A DNA stretch of 57,319 nt from Anaeroplasma bactoclasticum (GTDB lineage: Bacteria > Bacillota_I > Bacilli_A > Acholeplasmatales > Anaeroplasmataceae), in contig JAMPGQ010000005.1 of assembly GCA_023663825.1 (NCBI GenBank), positions 1 to 57,319 of the forward strand. Direction: 5' to 3'. Made by a program: the position numbers and the translations under genes. Position 1 is the first letter of the stretch, and each line of letters starts with the position of its first letter. Positions 34,260 to 43,438 of the stretch are shown here, piece after piece. The notes under the pieces are model-generated. The model worked only from the letters and a program-made list of their open reading frames with translations. It was not told the origin of the DNA and made no database searches.

Positions 34260-34961
34260 ATGGAATTTGTAACATTTCAAAACGTAACAAAAAAATATAT
34301 CGCTGGAAGTCAAGAAATCGTTGCTAATAATGAAGTTTCTTTTTCTATCAAAGCAAAAGAATTTTGTGTGATTGTTGGTCCTTCTGGAGCAGGTAAAACA
34401 ACAATTTTAAATTTATTAGGCGGTATGGAGGGCTGTGACTCTGGCGATATTTTTGTTGATGGAGCAGAGGTTAGTAAAATGAATGATAGAGAGCTTACAA
34501 ATTATAGAAGATATGATGTAGGCTTTGTTTTTCAATTTTATAATTTAATGCCAAACTTGACTGCATTAGAAAATATAGAAATTGCCGTAGAGATATGTAA
34601 AAATCCTTTAGATCCTGTCGAGGTTTTAAAATCTGTTGGATTAGAGGAGCGTTTAAGTAATTTTCCTGCTCAGCTTTCTGGTGGGGAACAGCAAAGGGTT
34701 AGTATTGCAAGAGCAATTGCTAAAAATCCTAAACTTTTATTATGCGATGAACCAACAGGTGCACTAGATTATCAAACAGGAAAAAGTATTTTAAAGCTTT
34801 TGCATGATACATGTAGACAAACTTCTAAAACGGTTATTGTCATCACCCATAATGCTGCAATAACGAAAATGGCTGACCATGTCATTCGAGTTAAAAATGG
34901 TAAAGTTGAAGAAGAGTACTATAATGAACATCCTGTGCCAATTGAAGAGATTGAGTGGTGA
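34260..34961 (+). CDS. ABC transporter ATPase (LolD/MacB family)
   Basis: 233 residues: Walker [11 protein letters not shown]-loop [16 protein letters not shown], signature [14 protein letters not shown], Walker [13 protein letters not shown] and H-loop ITHN. The LSGGEQQR and CDEPTGALD forms are typical of the LolCDE/MacB/FtsE group, which couples to FtsX-type permeases, as found in the next gene 5 nt downstream. AGGAGG precedes the ATG. In Firmicutes such pairs serve peptide-antibiotic resistance or cell-envelope mechanotransmission; no two-component system or membrane-fusion protein adjoins. Confidence 0.92.
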   Translation: MEFVTFQNVTKKYIAGSQEIVANNEVSFSIKAKEFCVIVGPSGAGKTTILNLLGGMEGCDSGDIFVDGAEVSKMNDRELTNYRRYDVGFVFQFYNLMPNLTALENIEIAVEICKNPLDPVEVLKSVGLEERLSNFPAQLSGGEQQRVSIARAIAKNPKLLLCDEPTGALDYQTGKSILKLLHDTCRQTSKTVIVITHNAAITKMADHVIRVKNGKVEEEYYNEHPVPIEEIEW

Positions 34962-34966
34962 TGTGA

Positions 34967-37426
34967 ATGAAGAAAACATTTATAAAAACTATCTTAAGAG
35001 ACTTTAAAAAGAATTTGACTAGACTGATTGCGATTGTAGCGATTATGGCTTTAGGTGTTGGTTTTTTGATTGGCCTTCTTTCAGCCACACCTGATTTACA
35101 GGATTCTATGGAACGCTATTATGATGAGACTAATACATATGATATTCTTATAAAAAGTACAATTGGATTTTCTGATGAGGATGTATCCTTTTTAGAAGAG
35201 GATATGAAAGAAATTGAGGGTATAGAAGGATTTTCATCTATCGATTTTAAAACAAAGTATGATGGAGTTGATATAACAGCTAGACGAATTGTGCATTCTT
35301 TTAAATCTAATATAAATCAGCTTACTTTGATTGCAGGACGTCTTCCAAATAATGATAAGGAATGTGTAATCCAAAATATGGGCATATTCTTAGATAAAAG
35401 ACCATTAAATGAACAAATTGAAGTAGACGATGTTTCTTATACGATTGTTGGAGTGTGTAATTCACCCATATATTATTATCGTATGCAGGAAACTACACAG
35501 GTTGGGGATGGAAATTTAGATTCTATTATTTATGTAGATGAAGCCTATTTTAAAGTCCCAATAACAGATATAGTGCTAACCATTACAGATGCTAAAGAGC
35601 TTCATTCCTTTAAAAAAGCATATTTTGATTTCTTAGAACCAATAGAACAAAAGTTAGAGGATCTTTCCCATTTATATATGGATAAAAGATTAGAAAAATT
35701 ATATAGCGAAGCAAAAGAAGAAGCAAGGAAAAAGATTTATGATGCTAATCCTAATCTTTCAAGTGCTATTGTGGATTCAATTGTTGAAGCACAAGAAGAA
35801 ACCATTAGGAAAGCTGTTGACGAACAGTTTACTGAGGTGAAGTGGTATATATTAGATAGAAAAAGTAATCTAAGCTATGTTTCTTTTGATGCAAATGCTC
35901 GTAAGGTTAATAAGGTAGCTATCGCATTTCCTGTGTTTTTCTTTTTTATTGCTGCCTTAATTGCCTTAACCTCTGTAACTAGGTTGGTTCAAGAGGATAG
36001 GGGTTCTATCGGAACATTAAAATCATTAGGATATTCCAATATGAGAATTTTAAATAAGTATTTTATTTATGCTTTATTTGCTTGTTTTATTGGCACATTG
36101 CTTGGTTTATTGTTAGGTGTATATGGAATACCTGTAGTTATTTATACTTGTTATAGTTCATTATTTGTTATGCCAACAGGAAGGTTTAGTTGGCATGCTT
36201 GGTGTGTGCTTTTAGCATCTATTTCAATGAGTATAACTGTTTTTATTGTTATGATTGCTGTTTGTTTAAAGGCCTTAATGGAAAAGCCTAATGCATTACT
36301 TATGCCTAAGGCCCCGAAGGCTGGAAAAAGAATTCTTTTAGAACGAATAGGCTTCCTTTGGAAGAAACTAAAATTCAAATACAAATCTTCTATGCGAAAT
36401 ATTTTTCGATTTAAAAGGAATTTAATCATGATGATAGTAGGTATTGGTGGATGTTGTGGCTTAATGATTGTTGGCTTTGGCTTAAGAGATTCCTTATCAT
36501 CTGCTTCTACAATTCAATTTGAAGAAATCCTTACCTATGATTTTAGTTTGGGAGTTCAAAACGAGGTAAATTTTGATTTTTTACAGGATAGTCAAGCGAT
36601 ATATTTATATAAAGAAGAGGGAAAGGTGACTGCTAATCGTGATTATGCAGTTGAAATAATTTATGCCGATGAGGAAATAAAAGAGTATATAAATATTGGT
36701 CAAGATTGTTCTTTTACGGATGGGGTTATCATTTCTTCACAGCTTGCAAATCAATTTCATTTAAAAAAGGGAAGTACTATATCTATTGAAATTGCTGGGA
36801 CAAGTCAAACATTTAAAGTGAATAATATTTTTGAAAATTATATTAGCAATTATATCATTACTGCCAAAACAGATGATAAAATAAATACTTTATTTCTTAA
36901 GCTTGGAATTCAAGATAAAAAGGAGTACTCTTCTATCGTAAAAAAAATCTATGATTTAGAAGGGGTAAGTAGTATCTCGGATTTATCTCAAACAAAAAAA
37001 TTATACTCTTCCTTAACAAATGGTATTGATTTGATTATTATTTTAATTATATTTTGCTCAGGTCTTCTAGCAATTATCGTTATCTATAATCTAACCAATA
37101 TTAATATTCATGAACGCTTAAAGGAAATAGCAACCTTAAAGGTTTTAGGATATCAAAAAAAGGAGGTTTTAGGCTATATTTACCGAGAAATAATTATTAT
37201 GAGTTTTTTAGGAATTCTATTTGGTTTTGGTCTAGGACCTTTGTTAAATGTGTTTGTAATAAATCAAATATCTAGTCCTGGACAGTGTTTTAAAACCACA
37301 ATAGGAGGCTTTAATTTCTTATATGCTTTTTTAATAACAAGTGTATTTGTCATTTTAGTTTTATTATTGTTTATTCCAAAGGTGAAAAACATCAAAATGG
37401 TGGAATCCTTAAAATCAGTTGAATAA
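34967..37426 (+). CDS. FtsX-type ABC permease, two-domain
   Basis: 819 residues. An N-terminal membrane segment (about 18-40) is followed by a long extracytoplasmic domain (about 45-320) with a charged helical stretch. Three membrane segments (about 325-445) form the first FtsX domain (TSVTRLVQEDRGSIGTLKSLG). A second MacB-like half follows, with membrane segments near 485, 690, 745 and 790 and motif ATLKVLGYQKKEVLGYI. The duplicated design means one chain may supply both halves of the transporter. Coupled to the ATPase gene. Mechanotransmission rather than substrate transport is possible, as in MacB-fold proteins. Confidence 0.88.
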   Translation: MKKTFIKTILRDFKKNLTRLIAIVAIMALGVGFLIGLLSATPDLQDSMERYYDETNTYDILIKSTIGFSDEDVSFLEEDMKEIEGIEGFSSIDFKTKYDGVDITARRIVHSFKSNINQLTLIAGRLPNNDKECVIQNMGIFLDKRPLNEQIEVDDVSYTIVGVCNSPIYYYRMQETTQVGDGNLDSIIYVDEAYFKVPITDIVLTITDAKELHSFKKAYFDFLEPIEQKLEDLSHLYMDKRLEKLYSEAKEEARKKIYDANPNLSSAIVDSIVEAQEETIRKAVDEQFTEVKWYILDRKSNLSYVSFDANARKVNKVAIAFPVFFFFIAALIALTSVTRLVQEDRGSIGTLKSLGYSNMRILNKYFIYALFACFIGTLLGLLLGVYGIPVVIYTCYSSLFVMPTGRFSWHAWCVLLASISMSITVFIVMIAVCLKALMEKPNALLMPKAPKAGKRILLERIGFLWKKLKFKYKSSMRNIFRFKRNLIMMIVGIGGCCGLMIVGFGLRDSLSSASTIQFEEILTYDFSLGVQNEVNFDFLQDSQAIYLYKEEGKVTANRDYAVEIIYADEEIKEYINIGQDCSFTDGVIISSQLANQFHLKKGSTISIEIAGTSQTFKVNNIFENYISNYIITAKTDDKINTLFLKLGIQDKKEYSSIVKKIYDLEGVSSISDLSQTKKLYSSLTNGIDLIIILIIFCSGLLAIIVIYNLTNINIHERLKEIATLKVLGYQKKEVLGYIYREIIIMSFLGILFGFGLGPLLNVFVINQISSPGQCFKTTIGGFNFLYAFLITSVFVILVLLLFIPKVKNIKMVESLKSVE

Positions 37427-37449
37427 TCTAAGCAAAGGAGGGGGGGTAT

Positions 37450-38484
37450 ATGAATGATATATTTATTTCCTATAAAGTACATAATAGGAAACGAGCAATA
37501 GAATATTATAAAACCCTAAAAGAAAAGGGCCTCGTTGTTTGGTTTGATCAATTGGTACCTCAAGGCGCTGATTGGAAAAAAACGATTGATAGTCAAATTC
37601 AAAATTCAAAGCTTGTTTTTTGTTTGTTGAGCCAATATTGTTTATTAGATGATTGGGTTTTGTTTCAGCTAACTGCAGCCAGAAAATATCAAAAAGAAAT
37701 CATCTTTATTTGTTTAGACGATACAGCTTGGGAAGAGCATATAGAATATGCAGTTGGTGGTGCAGTATACCACCAGTTTGAAGAAATTCCTTTTGAACAA
37801 TATTTATTGTATTCAAAGGAAATAAATCAGGAACTTCATTTAAATGAGCCCCTTGAAAATGAAAGTGTAGAAGAAAGTGTTAAAGAGGAGATAGCTATAG
37901 ACCCACCTTTATTAAATCAAGATAGAGGTGCTTTACCAAAAGAAGAGGTTTTAAATGACCAAATAAAAGATACTCAACCTAAACCAAAGCATATCCTTCT
38001 TCCTGTATTTAACATAGGTTCTATGGTGATTTTTTCTTGTATTGGTCTTTTAGTAGGCTTAGATTTTTTCAATGTTTCTTTAGACCATCGGTATGGCTTT
38101 GTTTTAATTGCGATAACCATACTTCTCTTATTATCATACATTCATAAGAAAGTGATTTTTATTTTACAAGCCATCTTAGCAATTACTACATTATGCTTAA
38201 CAATATATATTGTTCCACCCTACTATATCTCGTCAATTTCGATTAATGCAATCTTTTTTATGATATTTTATTTCTTCGCTTTTACGATTCGTTATATAGG
38301 AAATAAAATATGGCTTGGTCTATTAAAAGCTATTGGCTATACAGTATTATTTAGTAGCTTGGTAGCAACAATCATTATTTTTGTAAATCATTTTTGGGAT
38401 TATGACTGCTCATGGATAAGCATTGTTTTTTTAAGTCTATTTTTGATTTATAAGTATTGGAGTTTAAGAAATGAATTCAAATGA
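37450..38484 (+). CDS. TIR-domain protein with C-terminal membrane domain
   Basis: 344 residues. Residues 1-120 form a TIR domain: DIFISYKVHNRKRAIEYYKTL, then VWFDQLVPQGADWKKTIDSQI and KLVFCLLSQYCLLDDWVLFQL. The position four after Trp69, where NAD-cleaving TIR domains have the catalytic Glu (W-C-x-x-E), is Gln73. An acidic, Pro-rich linker (about 135-180) leads to six hydrophobic segments (about 183-335). AAGGAGG and a 23-nt gap tie it to the FtsX permease gene; the downstream GH3 gene overlaps by 14 nt. TIR-membrane proteins can act in defence or as scaffolds. The Gln argues for an adaptor rather than an NADase (inference). Confidence 0.82.
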   Translation: MNDIFISYKVHNRKRAIEYYKTLKEKGLVVWFDQLVPQGADWKKTIDSQIQNSKLVFCLLSQYCLLDDWVLFQLTAARKYQKEIIFICLDDTAWEEHIEYAVGGAVYHQFEEIPFEQYLLYSKEINQELHLNEPLENESVEESVKEEIAIDPPLLNQDRGALPKEEVLNDQIKDTQPKPKHILLPVFNIGSMVIFSCIGLLVGLDFFNVSLDHRYGFVLIAITILLLLSYIHKKVIFILQAILAITTLCLTIYIVPPYYISSISINAIFFMIFYFFAFTIRYIGNKIWLGLLKAIGYTVLFSSLVATIIIFVNHFWDYDCSWISIVFLSLFLIYKYWSLRNEFK

Positions 38485-40774
38485 TTTGAAAAAATTAATG
38501 GATAGCCTATCTTTAGAACAAAAAGCAAAGCTTTTGGTAGGTATAGATTTTTGGCATACATCTTGCTTGCCAAATGAAAGAGAAGTATGCATGACAGATG
38601 GACCAAATGGTCTTAGAATGCAGGAGAATGGTGGAAAAGAAGTAGGACTTAAAAAGGCCATACCTGCAACCTGTTTTCCATCCTCATCTTGTTTAGCTTG
38701 TAGCTTTGATGAGAATCTTATGTATGTGGTTGGACAAGCTATTGCAGAAGAATGTATAAATGAGCAGGTGGATATACTTTTAGGGCCTGCAGCTAATATT
38801 AAGCGTAGTCCTCTTTGTGGAAGAAATTTTGAGTATTATTCTGAAGATCCTTATCTTTCTGGAATTCTATCTAGTGGTTTTATTCAGGGTGTGCAAAGTC
38901 TTAATGTAAAAGCCTGTCTTAAACACTTTGCTTGTAATAACCAAGAATATGGGCGTATGATAAATGATTCTATTGTTGATGAAAAAGCTTTGTTTGAAAT
39001 ATATTTAAAGCCTTTCGAGATTGCTATTAAGAGAGCTCAACCTAAAGCCATTATGTGTTCTTATAATAAGCTAAATGGCATTTTTGCTAGCCAAAATCAA
39101 TTTCTTCTTGATAGCGTATTGAGAAAAAAGTATGGCTTTACGGGAACTATCATATCAGATTGGGGTGCTGTTTCTAACCGTATTGAGGCATTGAAAGCAG
39201 GATTAGACTTAGAAATGCCTGCAAGTCTAAGCTATATAGATGTGATTGATGCAATCAAAAGTAATACGTTGTCTTTGGAAGTCTTAAATAAACGAGTAGA
39301 AAATGTGCTTAAGCTTTATCAAGACCGACCAGATTTCAAAAAAAAATTTATTTCTTCTCATCACGAGCTTGCAAGAAAAGCTGCATCGGAAAGCTTCGTT
39401 CTACTTAAAAATAATGATCAAATTTTACCTCTTCATAAGCATGAGAAAATTGGTATTTTTGGAAACTATGATATGCGAATTCAAGGGGCAGGAAGTTCTA
39501 AAGTATCTCCAATTGAGGTGGATTCTTTTATTCATACAATCACAAATTATACAAGCTCATACGTTTATTTTGAAAAAATGACAGAGGAAATATCAACGTG
39601 TGATAAGCTTCTTTGTTTTGTAGGACTTTCATCGAAAAGTGAAATAGAGGGAAAGGATAGATCCAATTTAAAATTAGAAAAAAACGACATTGAGCTTGTA
39701 TTAAGACTTACGAGGCTTCATAAAAACGTAATTGTTATTTTGACAACTGGTTCGGTTGTAGAACTTCCTTTTATAGATCAAATCTCTGGCCTTATTTTGA
39801 CCTATTTAGGTGGTGAAGCAGCCGCTAAAGCATTATGTGATATTTTATATAATAAAGTAAATCCATCTGGTCATTTAGCAGAAACATGGATAAAACAATT
39901 GAGTGATTTTGGAGTTTCTGATTATGGTAAATCAATAAATCAAAGCATTTACAAAGAATCTTTATTTGTTGGATATCGTTATTATGACAAGGTAAATATA
40001 GAGCCTTTATTTCCCTTTGGATATGGTCTTTCTTATACTACCTTTCTTTATTCAAACTTAAAAATTGAAGCAACCAAAGCTTATGTTACAATAAAAAATA
40101 CAGGTCCATATCGCGGCAAGGAAGTTGTTCAGCTTTATGTAAGAGATGCAAATCCAATGCTAATACGACCAGTAAGACAATTAAAAGCTTTTCAAAAGCT
40201 TGAGCTATCTCCTTTAGAGGAAAAAACAATTGAATTTGAAATTAGTGATGATTTTTTTGAATTCTATTCTCTAAAATCCAAAGAGTTTATGATTAGTGGG
40301 GGAACATATTATATTGAGATAGGAAATTCAAGCCGTAATATAGTATTAACAGAAAAATATATTTTAAGTCAAGAGAAAATCCAAGAAGAATATCCTTCAT
40401 ATTTACAATTTAAAGAATATAATCAAATCACTTTAGATGATTTTAGAGATTTATATGGCTCAAGCTATCCAACTGATCCACCTCAATACCCATTTACTTT
40501 AGATTCTCCTATGATTGATGTTCAAACAAAATGGATTGGTAAGCTATTTGTTTATTTTGGATTGAAAGTTTTAAAGAAAAGAAGTAAAACTGAAGAAGAA
40601 TATGAAATGAACAAGTATACCTTTCTTACAGGTCCAATTCGTATGATTGGAATGGGAGTTAAAAAGACGAATCATCAATTAGAAGGAATTGTAGATATTT
40701 TAAATGGTAAAATTCTTCGAGGGGCTATTCGTTTCTTGAAAAAAGATAAAAGAATGAAAAAATTAAAACAATAA
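38471..40774 (+). CDS. Glycoside hydrolase family 3 (beta-glucosidase-like)
   Basis: 767 residues. The N-terminal (beta/alpha)8 domain has CMTDGPNGLR, LLGPAANIKRSPLCGRNFEYYSEDP, CLKHFACNNQE and the nucleophile Asp230 in ISDWGAV. The second domain has a candidate acid/base in SEIEGKDRSNLKL (near 391-393), and an Fn3-like domain follows (about 540-630). A basic C-terminal tail of about 85 residues, with WIGKLFVYFGLKVLKKRSK, resembles a tail seen on many Firmicute GH3 proteins. No signal peptide, so it acts on imported glycosides. The GGAG at 38459-38462 lies inside the TIR gene, which overlaps by 14 nt, so the two are co-translated. Exact sugar specificity is unknown. Confidence 0.92.
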   Translation: MNSNDLKKLMDSLSLEQKAKLLVGIDFWHTSCLPNEREVCMTDGPNGLRMQENGGKEVGLKKAIPATCFPSSSCLACSFDENLMYVVGQAIAEECINEQVDILLGPAANIKRSPLCGRNFEYYSEDPYLSGILSSGFIQGVQSLNVKACLKHFACNNQEYGRMINDSIVDEKALFEIYLKPFEIAIKRAQPKAIMCSYNKLNGIFASQNQFLLDSVLRKKYGFTGTIISDWGAVSNRIEALKAGLDLEMPASLSYIDVIDAIKSNTLSLEVLNKRVENVLKLYQDRPDFKKKFISSHHELARKAASESFVLLKNNDQILPLHKHEKIGIFGNYDMRIQGAGSSKVSPIEVDSFIHTITNYTSSYVYFEKMTEEISTCDKLLCFVGLSSKSEIEGKDRSNLKLEKNDIELVLRLTRLHKNVIVILTTGSVVELPFIDQISGLILTYLGGEAAAKALCDILYNKVNPSGHLAETWIKQLSDFGVSDYGKSINQSIYKESLFVGYRYYDKVNIEPLFPFGYGLSYTTFLYSNLKIEATKAYVTIKNTGPYRGKEVVQLYVRDANPMLIRPVRQLKAFQKLELSPLEEKTIEFEISDDFFEFYSLKSKEFMISGGTYYIEIGNSSRNIVLTEKYILSQEKIQEEYPSYLQFKEYNQITLDDFRDLYGSSYPTDPPQYPFTLDSPMIDVQTKWIGKLFVYFGLKVLKKRSKTEEEYEMNKYTFLTGPIRMIGMGVKKTNHQLEGIVDILNGKILRGAIRFLKKDKRMKKLKQ

Positions 40775-40804
40775 GATATTATTTAAAAAAATGAAAAAAT
40801 GGTA

Positions 40805-40810
40805 TATAAT
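40805..40810 (+). promoter_or_regulatory. -10 element before the first CobW-family gene
   Basis: TATAAT 27 nt before the ATG. No convincing -35 or Zur box was found. Confidence 0.45.
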
Positions 40811-40836
40811 ATTAAAGACAAAGGAGTGATTTATTT

Positions 40837-41988
40837 ATGAAAATAGATATTATTTCAGGTTTTTTAGGAGCTGGTAAAACCACTTTTATTAAACGTCTTT
40901 TGAAAACAAAATTAAAAAACGAAAAGGTTGTATTAATTGAAAATGAATTTGGTGAGGTATCAGTAGATTCTTTATTTTTAGCGGATTCTAAGATTGATAT
41001 TAAAGAACTATCTCAAGGCTGTATCTGTTGTAGCCTATTTGGGGATTTTTCTAAATCTTTAAATGAAGTGGTTGATAGGTTTCATCCAGATCGTATTTTA
41101 ATTGAACCATCTGGAGTAGGTAAGCTTTCTGATATTATAGAGGCTGTTGCAGATGCGCATTTAGAACAGAATTTAAATGCACTTGTTTGTATGGTAGATG
41201 TTTCTAAAGCAAAAATGTATTCTAAGAATTTTGGTGAATTTTTCTTGGATCAAATTAAAGCTGCTCATACAGTAATCTTATCAAGAACCGATGTAGCGAA
41301 AGAAGAAAAGGTTACGGAAGCCTTAGAAATTATTAGAGAATATAATCATGATGCAGTGTTGGTTACTACGCCCATTGCTTCTTTAACAGATGAGGAATTA
41401 TGTAAGGCATATGAAGGTATTCACGATAACTTTTTACATGAATTAATGGAAAGTCTTGAGCATGAGCATCACCACCATGATGATGAAGAGTGTGAATGTG
41501 GGCATCATCACCACCACGATGAAGAAGAATGTGAATGTGGGCATCATCACCACCATGATGAAGAAGAATGTGAATGTGGGCATCATCACCACCACGATGA
41601 AGAAGAATGTGAATGTGGGCATCATCACCACCATGATGAAGAAGAATGTGAATGTGGACATCATCACCACCATGATGATGAAGAGTGTGAATGTGGACAT
41701 CATCACCACCATCATCACGCAGATGAAGTATTTAGTTCTGTTGGTTTTGAAACGGCTAAGAAGTATGACATTGATGTTTTAAAGGAAATTTTAAATGCAA
41801 TGGCAGAAGGAGAATATGGATTAATTGTTCGTGCTAAAGGAGTGGTTTCTGATTTGAATGGAGCTTGGCATGAATTTAACTTGACTCCTGGTGAAGTTGA
41901 AGTGATTGCTTGTAGTGTTCGTCCAATTGGTAAGATTTGTGTCATTGGTTCAAAGATTGATGAGCATCAAATTAAGGATTTATTTTAG
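40837..41988 (+). CDS. CobW/ZNG1-family GTPase with His/Cys-rich metal-binding repeats
   Basis: 383 residues. It has a G1 motif SGFLGAGKTT (residues 7-16), the family metal site CICC (62-65) in SQGCICCSLFGDF, Glu in ENEFGEVSVD, EPSGVGKL, and SRTD in place of the NKxD guanine motif. Residues ~209-295 are an insertion of tandem 13-residue units of five His, acidic residues and CEC. A CobW C-terminal domain follows. The family delivers Zn, Co or other metals to client enzymes in a GTP-dependent way. The repeat is a probable metal buffer; five His plus two Cys per unit suits zinc, nickel or cobalt. A second CobW-like gene follows 10 nt downstream. Confidence 0.92.
   Translation: MKIDIISGFLGAGKTTFIKRLLKTKLKNEKVVLIENEFGEVSVDSLFLADSKIDIKELSQGCICCSLFGDFSKSLNEVVDRFHPDRILIEPSGVGKLSDIIEAVADAHLEQNLNALVCMVDVSKAKMYSKNFGEFFLDQIKAAHTVILSRTDVAKEEKVTEALEIIREYNHDAVLVTTPIASLTDEELCKAYEGIHDNFLHELMESLEHEHHHHDDEECECGHHHHHDEEECECGHHHHHDEEECECGHHHHHDEEECECGHHHHHDEEECECGHHHHHDDEECECGHHHHHHHADEVFSSVGFETAKKYDIDVLKEILNAMAEGEYGLIVRAKGVVSDLNGAWHEFNLTPGEVEVIACSVRPIGKICVIGSKIDEHQIKDLF
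41467..41721 (+). repeat. 39-nt tandem repeat in the CobW gene
   Basis: Five full 39-nt units (41503-41541, 41542-41580, 41581-41619, 41620-41658, 41659-41697), flanked by a 36-nt unit (41467-41502) and a terminal His run. Full units differ by few bases. A CAC/CAT alternation makes units 2-3 and 4-5 near-identical 78-nt blocks, pointing to a recent duplication. Confidence 0.95.
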
Positions 41989-41998
41989 AGGTTAGATT

Positions 41999-42919
41999 AT
42001 GGTTGAGGTACCTATTTTTATAGTGAACGGATTGATTGAAAGTGGTAAGACAACTTTAATCAAAGAAATCATTGAGAACAACGTTTCTTATCAAGCAGGC
42101 TCAACAGTTTTAGTTGTTTGTGAAGAGGGAGAGGTAGAGTATGAGGATTCCTGGTTAAAGGAATATGAAGTCTCTATTGTACGTACTCAAAAGGAAGCAG
42201 ATTTAAATGCAAATCTTTTCTTTTCTATAGATGAAAAATATAAACCAGTTCAAATTGTTTTAGAATACAATAGTTTTTATAATGTAGATAATCTAGAGTT
42301 TCCAGAATATATGCCAGTATATCAGCAGGTTACTTTAATTGATGCTTCTACATTTGGTCTTTATTTTAACAATATGCGTCAGGTCTTCAATAACCTTGTA
42401 AAGCTTTCTTCATTAATTATATTTAATCGTTGTGATGGATTAAGTGATCTTGGAAATTATAGAAGACAAATCAGAGCGTTAAATCAAGAATGTCAAATTG
42501 GCTTTGAGGGTAAGAATGGGCAATTAACCTCTATGCTAGATGAGGATTTGCCTTATGATATTACAAAGGATACAATTCTTTTAGAGGATAGTGATTATCC
42601 AACATGGTATATTGATGTTTTTGATAATTATGAAAAATATATGGAAAAGACAATCAAATTTAAAACCTTTGTAAGAGACATTTTAGAAGATTCCATTGTT
42701 GTTGGAAGAAATGTTATGACCTGTTGTGAAAATGATATTCAATTTTTAGGCTATGAGGTAAAAGATGTTTCTGAGCTTGTTGCTATTGGAGATTGTATAT
42801 TCTTAGAATGTATTGTAACACATGAGTATTCTAATATTGCAGAAGAGGAAGTTGTAATGCTGCATGCAAAAAAGGTTTCTAAATTGCCTAAAGAGGAAGA
42901 CACAGTTTTATCCTTTTAA
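41999..42919 (+). CDS. CobW-like GTPase, second of a pair, lacking CxCC
   Basis: 306 residues. A P-loop, VNGLIESGKTT (residues 9-19), is followed by an acidic segment and FNRCDGLSD as the NKxD-type motif. The CxCC metal site of the first protein is absent, as are its His repeats. The C-terminal 90 residues resemble a small beta domain, perhaps the CobW C-terminal domain. AGAGGT lies just before the ATG, and the gene is 10 nt after the first CobW gene, so the two probably act together as a heteromeric metallochaperone or as chaperone and regulator. Family assignment is weaker than for the first. Confidence 0.75.
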   Translation: MVEVPIFIVNGLIESGKTTLIKEIIENNVSYQAGSTVLVVCEEGEVEYEDSWLKEYEVSIVRTQKEADLNANLFFSIDEKYKPVQIVLEYNSFYNVDNLEFPEYMPVYQQVTLIDASTFGLYFNNMRQVFNNLVKLSSLIIFNRCDGLSDLGNYRRQIRALNQECQIGFEGKNGQLTSMLDEDLPYDITKDTILLEDSDYPTWYIDVFDNYEKYMEKTIKFKTFVRDILEDSIVVGRNVMTCCENDIQFLGYEVKDVSELVAIGDCIFLECIVTHEYSNIAEEEVVMLHAKKVSKLPKEEDTVLSF

Positions 42920-42928
42920 AATGAAATT

Positions 42929-42949
42929 GCTCAAGTTTTGGGCTTTTTC
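42929..42949 (+). terminator. Terminator of the CobW pair
   Basis: GCTCAA (42929-42934) with TTGGGC (42938-42943), one G-U pair, then TTTTTCTTTT. Confidence 0.6.
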
Positions 42950-42964
42950 TTTTGCTTTATTTTG

Positions 42965-42973
42965 TGGTATACT
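42965..42973 (+). promoter_or_regulatory. Extended -10 promoter of the tsaE operon
   Basis: TGG followed by TATACT (42965-42973), about 19 nt before the tsaE ATG. Confidence 0.5.
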
Positions 42974-42991
42974 AATATAAGGTGATATTTT

Positions 42992-43438
42992 ATGTTGAAA
43001 AATTATAAAACAAACTCTGCAGAAGAAACAATTGAATTAGGTAAGAAAATTGGTAATTTATTGAACCCTAGCGATGTTATTTTATTAACAGGTGATTTAT
43101 CTGCAGGTAAAACAACATTAACTAAGGGAATTGGAATTAGCCTTGGAGTAACTAAGATTATCAATTCGCCAACCTTTACTATCGTTAAGGAATATCAAGG
43201 AAGATGTCCTTTATATCACCTAGACTTATATCGTCTAGAAGGATTAAATAATGATTTCGATTTAGAGGAATTCATTGAGGGCGATGGTGTATGTGTAATT
43301 GAATGGCCTTATCAGGTAGAAGAAATACTACCTAAAGAGTATTTAGAGATTAATTTTAAAAGATTAAGTGAATTTGAACGCAGTATAGAGCTTAAGACAA
43401 ATGGGAGTCGCTATGAAGAGGTGTTAAAAGAACTATGA
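42992..43438 (+). CDS. tsaE: tRNA threonylcarbamoyladenosine biosynthesis ATPase TsaE
   Basis: 148 residues. P-loop GDLSAGKTT (34-42), then NSPTFTIVKEY, LYHLDLYRLEG and CVIEWP, all TsaE signatures. It is the ATPase of the complex that adds threonylcarbamoyl to A37 of ANN-decoding tRNAs. It heads an operon with tsaB; tsaD, the catalytic subunit, and tsaC are not in the window. AAGGTGAT precedes the ATG. Confidence 0.95.
   Translation: MLKNYKTNSAEETIELGKKIGNLLNPSDVILLTGDLSAGKTTLTKGIGISLGVTKIINSPTFTIVKEYQGRCPLYHLDLYRLEGLNNDFDLEEFIEGDGVCVIEWPYQVEEILPKEYLEINFKRLSEFERSIELKTNGSRYEEVLKEL

Noticed and set aside
41467-41721. Possible CRISPR array (regular 39-nt repeats)
   Set aside because: The repeats are contiguous without unique spacers and encode in-frame metal-binding residues of a CobW protein.
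41443-41782. Long open frames on both strands through the His-rich repeat
   Set aside because: They are repeat shadows of the CobW gene: the 39-nt period keeps other frames open and gives low-complexity translations.
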